Positions 58,904-64,000 of a stretch of 64,000 bases of DNA are shown one piece after another. The position numbers and the translations under genes are program-made. Within the stretch, counting starts at the first letter, position 1. Each line of letters opens with the position of its first letter. The notes below the pieces were generated by a model. The model saw only the letters and a list, made by a program, of their open reading frames with translations. It was not told where the DNA came from and made no database searches. This stretch comes from CBDCYS01 sp965226245 (GTDB taxonomy: Bacteria > Acidobacteriota > Terriglobia > Bryobacterales > UBA6623): the NCBI GenBank assembly GCA_965226245.1, contig CBDDCL010000015.1, positions 6,200,001 to 6,264,000 on the forward strand. The letters run 5' to 3'.

Positions 58904-60766
58904 CTAAACAAAACTGAGCTCCAGGTTCGAAGCCCCCTCCGGCACCTCCACGCGCACTCCGCCGTCCTCACCCGGCTGGGGCACTTCGGTGGCTTCGTCG
59001 CGCAAGATCATGCGGAACACGACCGGAACGTGGTCAGAAACCGTATCCGCAAAGTCGGCCGCAGGCAGATCCAGACGCACAATCGCGGCGTCGTCTCCCG
59101 CGATTTCGCCCAGCCGCACGTCACTGCTGACGATCACGTGGTCGATCAGCGAACGGTGTCTGTTTCCCACGAAAGATATGGCGTCCCGGCTGGCATCATC
59201 CGCGGTCAGGCTGAAAAGATCAGGTGAGTTCTTGAGGGAATTCAGCACATCCGTGTCAATGCGCTCGTTGAAGTCCCCGCCAAGAATGATCGAAACTTCT
59301 TGCTTGTCCCGGATGTCCGCAATGATCTCGGCCAGCTTGGTTGCCGCCAGCCGCCGCCGCGCCCGGCTCTCGTCGTCTCCGAACGCCTTGAGGTGGACAA
59401 CGATCATCATGAACTGTACTTGACCGCCCCCGTCGCCGACCGTACAATCGGCGAAAAGCGGGCGCCGCGGGAAAGCCTTCTTTCCGTTGGCAAGTCTGGC
59501 ATCGAGTTGCTCGGCATATTCGCCGGCGAGATCGTCGCGAAGACGGACCTGAGTCGTATTGCGGTCAAACAGAACGGCCAGATCCTGACGGCGCGCCACG
59601 TCAATGGCCTCGAAGTCCATGTTCGCCCCCCGCAGGGCGAGTGCATCGACAAGCCGATCGAGAGCGCCTTCTTCAACCTCCGTCAGCCCCAGTGCGTCCA
59701 TGGAAAGGTTGGCCACTACCTCGGCGACATCGCCCACGCGGCTGTCGGACACATCGTTGTTGAAGTGCTCAATGTTCCAAAAACCGATGTCGGCGAAGTC
59801 TGGAGAGCCTTTGAAAAAGTCCGTCTGCACTTCCAGCGCGCTTTTGCCGATCCCGTGGGCGCCGAAGAAGCCCAGGGCGGGGGACGTGTCCGTGACCGTG
59901 TCGAGCACGCGGCGCAGCGACTCCCGCCGGCCCGCGCCTCGTGAGGAGTCCAGCAAGTGGGCTACGATGGCTGAAATCCGAATCCCCTCGTTTTCCGCGG
60001 AGTTATTCGGACGCCGCACGCCGGCGTGGTGGAGCGCGACCAGATCCCACTCGTTGTTGAAGACCGGCGAACCCGACGAGCCCGGTTCCGTATCGGTCTC
60101 GTAGTGCAGCACCAAGTCCTTCACCCGCGTCACCTTGTTGTCATGGATGGCGATCTCCTTGCGCCGCCCGCGCGGGTGCTGGATGACGTTCACTCGCTCG
60201 TTGCGGGTTGCTGTTTCCGGGTTTCGCAGAAGGCGAATCGGTTCAATCCCATCCAGCCCCTCGGTGTCACAGGCGACGATGGTGAAATCCAGGCGCTCAT
60301 CGGTAAGAAACAGATCCCGCGGCCGAATCGCCACCGCCCGGGTTTGCTTTCCTTCTTCAAAATCAAACTGGGCCACGCTGTCGGCCGCATCCTCCCGGTT
60401 CGAGAGGACGTGATTGTTTGTCATCAGCACACCCCGCGCAATAAGGAACCCGGTGCCCAAGCTGTCTGGTGTCGAGATGCGGCACACCGCCCCAGCGCGG
60501 GCGTCACCCCGAGACAGAAATTGCGCGGGCAAGAAATCCGCCCCTCTGTGAATTTTCTCGAACATGAGGTTGATCTCACCCTCGAGGTCTTGGCGTTTCT
60601 TCTCGTCGGTCGTCTCTGGCTCGCGGCGCCTCAGCAGACGCCTTACCCGAGACTCGACCAAGCGGCGGAATTCCGACGGTGGCAGGTCGGAGGTTTTCTT
60701 AACATAGCTTCCTTTTCCTGGACACAAGGAACTCTCCCTTGCGGTTTTCACTCCTGATACAGCCAT
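58904..60766 (-). CDS. Trypsin-like serine protease fused to an EEP-type nuclease domain
   Basis: A 620-residue protein. Residues about 20-85 are charged helices (SEFRRLVESRVRRLLRRREP). Residues 85-270 are a trypsin-like domain with the catalytic triad: LMTNNHVLS (His119), ERLDFTIVACD (Asp160) and TEPGSSGSPVF (Ser231). Residues about 325-600 are an endonuclease/exonuclease/phosphatase domain: DIGFWNIEHFNND, VVHLKAFGDD, SIILGGDFNERID and DTVSDHVPVVFRM. No signal peptide is seen. ATG 60766 has AGGAGG in front. The two enzymatic parts in one cytosolic chain, next to a PIN pair, suggest a defence or stress effector, which is inference only. Confidence 0.85.
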   Translation of the reverse strand: MAVSGVKTARESSLCPGKGSYVKKTSDLPPSEFRRLVESRVRRLLRRREPETTDEKKRQDLEGEINLMFEKIHRGADFLPAQFLSRGDARAGAVCRISTPDSLGTGFLIARGVLMTNNHVLSNREDAADSVAQFDFEEGKQTRAVAIRPRDLFLTDERLDFTIVACDTEGLDGIEPIRLLRNPETATRNERVNVIQHPRGRRKEIAIHDNKVTRVKDLVLHYETDTEPGSSGSPVFNNEWDLVALHHAGVRRPNNSAENEGIRISAIVAHLLDSSRGAGRRESLRRVLDTVTDTSPALGFFGAHGIGKSALEVQTDFFKGSPDFADIGFWNIEHFNNDVSDSRVGDVAEVVANLSMDALGLTEVEEGALDRLVDALALRGANMDFEAIDVARRQDLAVLFDRNTTQVRLRDDLAGEYAEQLDARLANGKKAFPRRPLFADCTVGDGGGQVQFMMIVVHLKAFGDDESRARRRLAATKLAEIIADIRDKQEVSIILGGDFNERIDTDVLNSLKNSPDLFSLTADDASRDAISFVGNRHRSLIDHVIVSSDVRLGEIAGDDAAIVRLDLPAADFADTVSDHVPVVFRMILRDEATEVPQPGEDGGVRVEVPEGASNLELSFV

Positions 60767-61275
60767 TCGTTCCTCCTGTTGCAGCAAGAATCGCACCTCG
60801 CCCCGTCACGACTGGGCGAGCGCCCCGGGTCACCGGCGGAACCGATGGCCCCTTACCTTATTATTGCGAGAAAATACTAGCGAAAGGGACAAAATAGTGC
60901 AAACAGTTTAGAAAAACCAAAAAAGGCGCGGGTACTCGGGTTCTGCGAACATTTCTGTTCACAATACCGCCGTGAAATGGAGGGGTCGTTCGACGGATTC
61001 CGTGGCTCGTTCCAGCACAGCGGGTACGAATCCACGCTCCATTCGCAACTAGCGTTACGCCCAGGCGTTCTTCTGGGGAAAAATTACGAAAGATTGCGGC
61101 TTGCCTCGCAAGGACCGCTTTGGGAGCACAGGACTCCCGAATGGGGCCGGACATGGACTGCCTGAGAGAGTTGAACTCTCCGCAGCCCGCGGTTGGCCCT
61201 CGCCAGCACCCTCTCCCGAACAGCCAGCAAGTGGCCGCTCCCCGGGGCGATTCGGCGTGTGTTAAGGTTCGGCTA
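60767..61275. other. Divergent intergenic region
   Basis: About 500 bp between the protease-nuclease fusion and the plus-strand small gene. The AT-richer part 60868-60970 may carry the divergent promoters. An open frame on the minus strand (60861-61541) has no family-like sequence. Nothing else recognised. Confidence 0.4.
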
Positions 61276-61575
61276 ATGGTGTCGATCAAAGAGGCCACCG
61301 GCAATGCTGCTGCTTTTGCGCGAGAAGCTCTTGGCCCAGAGCGAACCGAAGGGATGCGGCTCGAAGAGCTCGAATCGACAACGGTGGACGGCAAGGACGC
61401 TTGGCTCATCACGTTGAGCATGATCATCCCTGGCGCAGAAGCAGCTGAGAATCTCGGTGAGGCACTAGCGTTGTTCCGCAAAAACAAGCGCGAGTATAAA
61501 CGCTTTACGGTGATGAAGCAAGATGGCGAAGTCAGGTCCATGAAGATCCGAGAGTTGGTTGGCGCGGGTGCTTGA
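61276..61575 (+). CDS. Small protein paired with a PIN-domain gene
   Basis: A 99-residue protein: MVSIKEATGNAAAFAREALG, then RLEELESTTVDGKDAWLITL and YKRFTVMKQDGEVRSMKIRE. The second half resembles a PepSY-like beta sheet. It overlaps the next gene by 17 bp, so they are translated together. It may be the antidote of a toxin-antitoxin-like pair or simply a conserved partner. The frame is open upstream to 61120, but ATG 61276 is preferred. Confidence 0.6.
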   Translation: MVSIKEATGNAAAFAREALGPERTEGMRLEELESTTVDGKDAWLITLSMIIPGAEAAENLGEALALFRKNKREYKRFTVMKQDGEVRSMKIRELVGAGA

Positions 61576-62071
61576 CGCAGAGGCGCTAATCAAGAAACAC
61601 AGAGGTAAGGGAGCCCTTGTTGATTCGAATCTTCTGGTTCTGTTACTCGTCGGATTGGTCAACAAGCACCGGATTCAAAACTTTAAACGCACCCAGGACT
61701 TCACAGTCGAAGATTTCGATCTCCTTGTGCGGTTGATCGCCTGGTTTGGCAAACTGTTCGCGACGCCCCACGTCATGAGTCAGGCGAGCGATCTTGCCGA
61801 TCTGCGCGGGGATGAACTGCGCCAGGTCCGGCGATTGTTCAGATCGATCGTCGAGCGGATGACGGAGTCGTACGACCCAAGCCGCGTCTTGGTCGGAGAT
61901 CCGATATTCGAACGATTTGGGCTAACGGACGCCGCGATCGCGAAAGTCTGCACGCGAGGGATTCTTGTCGTCACCGCGGATGTCGAGCTTCAGCTAGAGA
62001 TTCAGCGGCGCGGCGCCGACGCATTGAACTTCAATCACGCTCGAATGCTTAATGGGATTCAGGCGGGTTAG
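61559..62071 (+). CDS. PIN-like domain protein
   Basis: A 170-residue protein with PIN-type acidic positions: GALVDSNLLVLLLVGLVN near residue 19, RFGLTDAAIAKVCTRGILVV near 122 and VTADVELQLEIQRRG. PIN domains are metal-dependent RNases and are often toxins. The starts TTG 61559 or GTG 61568 are possible; both overlap the upstream gene. It is larger than VapC (about 130), with a long helical middle. Position next to the protease-nuclease fusion hints at a defence island. Confidence 0.7.
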   Translation: MARVLDAEALIKKHRGKGALVDSNLLVLLLVGLVNKHRIQNFKRTQDFTVEDFDLLVRLIAWFGKLFATPHVMSQASDLADLRGDELRQVRRLFRSIVERMTESYDPSRVLVGDPIFERFGLTDAAIAKVCTRGILVVTADVELQLEIQRRGADALNFNHARMLNGIQAG

Positions 62072-62087
62072 ATCGGCAGACAACTTC

Positions 62088-63539
62088 TCAAGCCAGCAGG
62101 TCGTGAATCACGTTGCCGTGGACGTCGGTCAGCCGCATGTCGCGGCCGCTGAAATGGAAGGTCAGCTTCTTGTGGTCGAGTCCCAGCAGGTGCAGCATCG
62201 TGGCGTGCAGGTCGTGCACTTCGACCTTGTTCTCGATGGCGAAATATCCGTACTCGTCCGTCCTGCCGTAAATGGTTCCGCCCTTGATGCCGCCGCCGGC
62301 CATCCACATGGTGAAGCCGAACGGGTTGTGGTCGCGCCCTACTTTGTTGATATCGCCGTCGGTTGAAAGCTGCGCGGTCGGGGTGCGGCCGAACTCGCCG
62401 CCCCAGACGATCAAGGTTTGATCGAGCAGCCCGTGCGCCTTGAGGTCTTTGATGAGTCCGGCGATCGGTTTGTCGACGGCCTTGGCGTTCATGCGATGCC
62501 CCTCGATCAGGCGCTGGTGCTGGTCCCAGCGGTCCTGGCGGGCGCGGCGCGGGGTAACCAACTCCAGAAACCTTACACCGCGCTGGACCATGCGGCGGGC
62601 CAGCAGGCACTGCCGCGCGAAGGCTTCGGTATCGGGCTCGTCCAAGCCGTAGAGTTTTCGGGTCGCCTCGCTCTCGGTCGTCAGATCGATCAGATCCGGG
62701 ACCGCGGCTTGCATGCGGAAGGCCAGCTCGTAGTTCGAGATCGTGGCTTCCAGCTCCGAGACGGCGCCGAAACGGTCGAGCACTCCCCGATTCAGCTTGC
62801 GCAGCAGACCGAGCTTGTTCTTCTGCGCTTGCGGATTCGTCTCGCGCGGCTCGATGTCGGCGATGGGGTGCTTGCCTTCGCGGAAAAGCGTCCCCTGGTA
62901 GGCGGCCGGGAGAAAACCGCCTCCAAATAAATCCATTCCTCCCGGCGGGATCAGACCCGATTCCATAACGACGAAGCCGGGCAGGTCGTCGCACTCGCTC
63001 CCCAGGCCGTAGATCGCCCAGGCGCCCATGCTGGGACGTCCCTGGAAACCCGAGCCGCTGTGCATGAAATAGTTGCCGGCGGTGTGCTCGGAGTGGTTGG
63101 CCACCATCGAGCGGATGATCGCCATGTCGTCGACGCAGGTTGCGACATGAGGAAACAGCTCGCTGACATCGGCCCCGCACTGGCCGTGCTTCTTGAACTC
63201 GAACGGGGAGTCCAAGACCAAGTTGCTGATGTTGAACACCGTGGTCGGCGTCTCCATCTTGATGGGATTGCCGTTTTCCTTGGCCAGCAGCGGCTTGGGG
63301 TCGAAGGTGTCCATCTGCGACGGACCGCCGTCCATGAAAAGGAAGATGACCGATTTTGCTTTGGGCTCGAAGTGCGGCGCCCGAGGTTTCATGGGGTCGG
63401 CGCTACGGCCGCCGCCGGCCGCCTGCGAAACCTTGCCGGCCAGCATCGCGGCCAGAGCCAAGCCGCCGAATCCGTTGGCCGTGCGGCAAAGCATCTCGCG
63501 GCGGGAAACGCCCGGGCGGTTGAGGTTAACACGGTGCAT
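62088..63539 (-). CDS. DUF1501 domain-containing protein
   Basis: A 483-residue protein. Tat-like signal SRREMLCRTANGFGGLALAA. The DUF1501 (sulfatase/alkaline-phosphatase-like) pattern follows: SVIFLFMDGGPSQMDTFDPK, RSMVANHSEHTAGNYFMHSG, LIVWGGEFGRTPTAQLSTDG and DHNPFGFTMWMAGGGIKGGT. Genes of this family accompany DUF1553/cytochrome-type genes in planctomycetes, verrucomicrobia and acidobacteria, as here. Probably periplasmic, with an unknown role in polymer degradation. Confidence 0.93.
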   Translation of the reverse strand: MHRVNLNRPGVSRREMLCRTANGFGGLALAAMLAGKVSQAAGGGRSADPMKPRAPHFEPKAKSVIFLFMDGGPSQMDTFDPKPLLAKENGNPIKMETPTTVFNISNLVLDSPFEFKKHGQCGADVSELFPHVATCVDDMAIIRSMVANHSEHTAGNYFMHSGSGFQGRPSMGAWAIYGLGSECDDLPGFVVMESGLIPPGGMDLFGGGFLPAAYQGTLFREGKHPIADIEPRETNPQAQKNKLGLLRKLNRGVLDRFGAVSELEATISNYELAFRMQAAVPDLIDLTTESEATRKLYGLDEPDTEAFARQCLLARRMVQRGVRFLELVTPRRARQDRWDQHQRLIEGHRMNAKAVDKPIAGLIKDLKAHGLLDQTLIVWGGEFGRTPTAQLSTDGDINKVGRDHNPFGFTMWMAGGGIKGGTIYGRTDEYGYFAIENKVEVHDLHATMLHLLGLDHKKLTFHFSGRDMRLTDVHGNVIHDLLA

Positions 63540-63565
63540 CGCTAGTCACCTTACGAAATCGCTAG

Positions 63566-64000
63566 TCACCTTACGAAAATGAACTCGGTCGAGTTGATCA
63601 AAACATGGGCCAAATCGGCCCAGGGACGCGCGTCGTCCTTGCTGACGCCACCATGAAGCACCCGCTGTTCGCCGAGGAATGAACCGACCTCTTCAACCTC
63701 CGAACGGCTCGCGGGCCGCCCGAAGGCGGCAAGAAACATGCCCTGAATGCGGCCGTTCGCGTCCGCCTGTTCGGCGACGACACGCTCCGCCCACATTCGC
63801 GCCTGCTGATTGACGAACTCATTGTTCATCATGATCAGCGCTTGTGAAGGGACCGTCGAAGACCCGCGGCGGCCAATCGTCGAAACCGGCGAGGGATAAT
63901 CGAACGCAAGAAACATGGGCGTCAGGAAGTTGCGGCGCACCTGTAAGTAAATGCCTCGGCGGCCGTCGCCGTCCAGAGGCCCGCTCACGGGCTTGCCGCG
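63566..64000 (-). CDS. DUF1553 domain protein, C-terminal part (continues beyond the window)
   Basis: The frame is open to the window edge. It encodes the end of a DUF1553 protein: RRGIYLQVRRNFLTPMFLAF, PSPVSTIGRRGSSTVPSQAL and MMNNEFVNQQARMWAERVVA, closing with LAHVLINSTEFIFVR. These proteins usually carry a DUF1549 domain and sometimes a cytochrome domain N-terminally. It is 26 bp upstream of DUF1501, so the two form an operon. Confidence 0.9.
   Translation of the reverse strand, partial: RGKPVSGPLDGDGRRGIYLQVRRNFLTPMFLAFDYPSPVSTIGRRGSSTVPSQALIMMNNEFVNQQARMWAERVVAEQADANGRIQGMFLAAFGRPASRSEVEEVGSFLGEQRVLHGGVSKDDARPWADLAHVLINSTEFIFVR

Noticed and set aside
61120..61170. GAGAGAGTTGAACTCTCC considered as part of a tRNA gene.
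   Set aside because: No acceptor stem, T arm or overall cloverleaf could be built around it.

Overview
The window looks like a high-GC chromosome of an Acidobacteriota-type bacterium, possibly of the Solibacter/Bryobacter kind. This is an inference from gene content: an adjacent DUF1501/DUF1553 pair, a dnaK-dnaJ-hspR heat-shock operon, a DUF3604 protein, a zinc-ribbon DUF4870 protein, and many dispersed repeats and insertion sequences. No rRNA or tRNA gene was recognised.

Layout. 1-4850: the start of an Ogt-type DNA repair methyltransferase, an Ldh-family dehydrogenase, a DUF427 protein, and a large restriction-modification gene broken by a nonsense codon and a frameshift. 4951-15655: a long minus-strand housekeeping block, dnaK-dnaJ-hspR and then rpmH-rnpA-yidD-yidC-(palindromic element)-jag-mnmE-purS-glmS. 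16549-31312: a heavily decayed Mu-like (transposable) prophage. It holds an XRE-type repressor split by a delimitable IS1634-like element, a MuA N-terminal fragment cut by a broken IS3-like element and a truncated ISNCY element, portal and head-morphogenesis remnants, a protease/scaffold fragment, a frameshifted tail-tube gene, and a second, complete ISNCY element flanked by 16 bp direct repeats. Most phage genes here are fused, frameshifted or deleted.

31313-49223: mixed metabolic genes with repeats between them: a MATE transporter, an acetamidase/formamidase, a LOG-like protein, an orphan hydantoinase A, a DAHP synthase behind a candidate aromatic-amino-acid attenuator, a MaoC-like protein, a macrodomain protein, a lipoprotein methyltransferase, an aminotransferase, an amidohydrolase, pilT between two direct repeats, and an SGNH hydrolase. 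49587-53830: a multicopper oxidase and a TolC-type protein (a likely copper-handling pair) with an intact IS1595-like element just upstream. 54487-64000: an ISL3 fragment, a DUF3604 protein, a truncated duplicate of the acetamidase 5' end, a serine-protease/nuclease fusion protein divergent from a small-protein/PIN pair, DUF1501 and the end of DUF1553.

The main points of interest are the candidate attenuator (leader peptide with 6 aromatic residues in 22, then a terminator) before DAHP synthase, the protease-EEP nuclease fusion beside a PIN-domain pair, the reconstructable nested history of the prophage, and repeated gene breakage by short tandem duplications, single-base indels and TAG codons. 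If this is a draft assembly, some of those breaks may be sequence errors.
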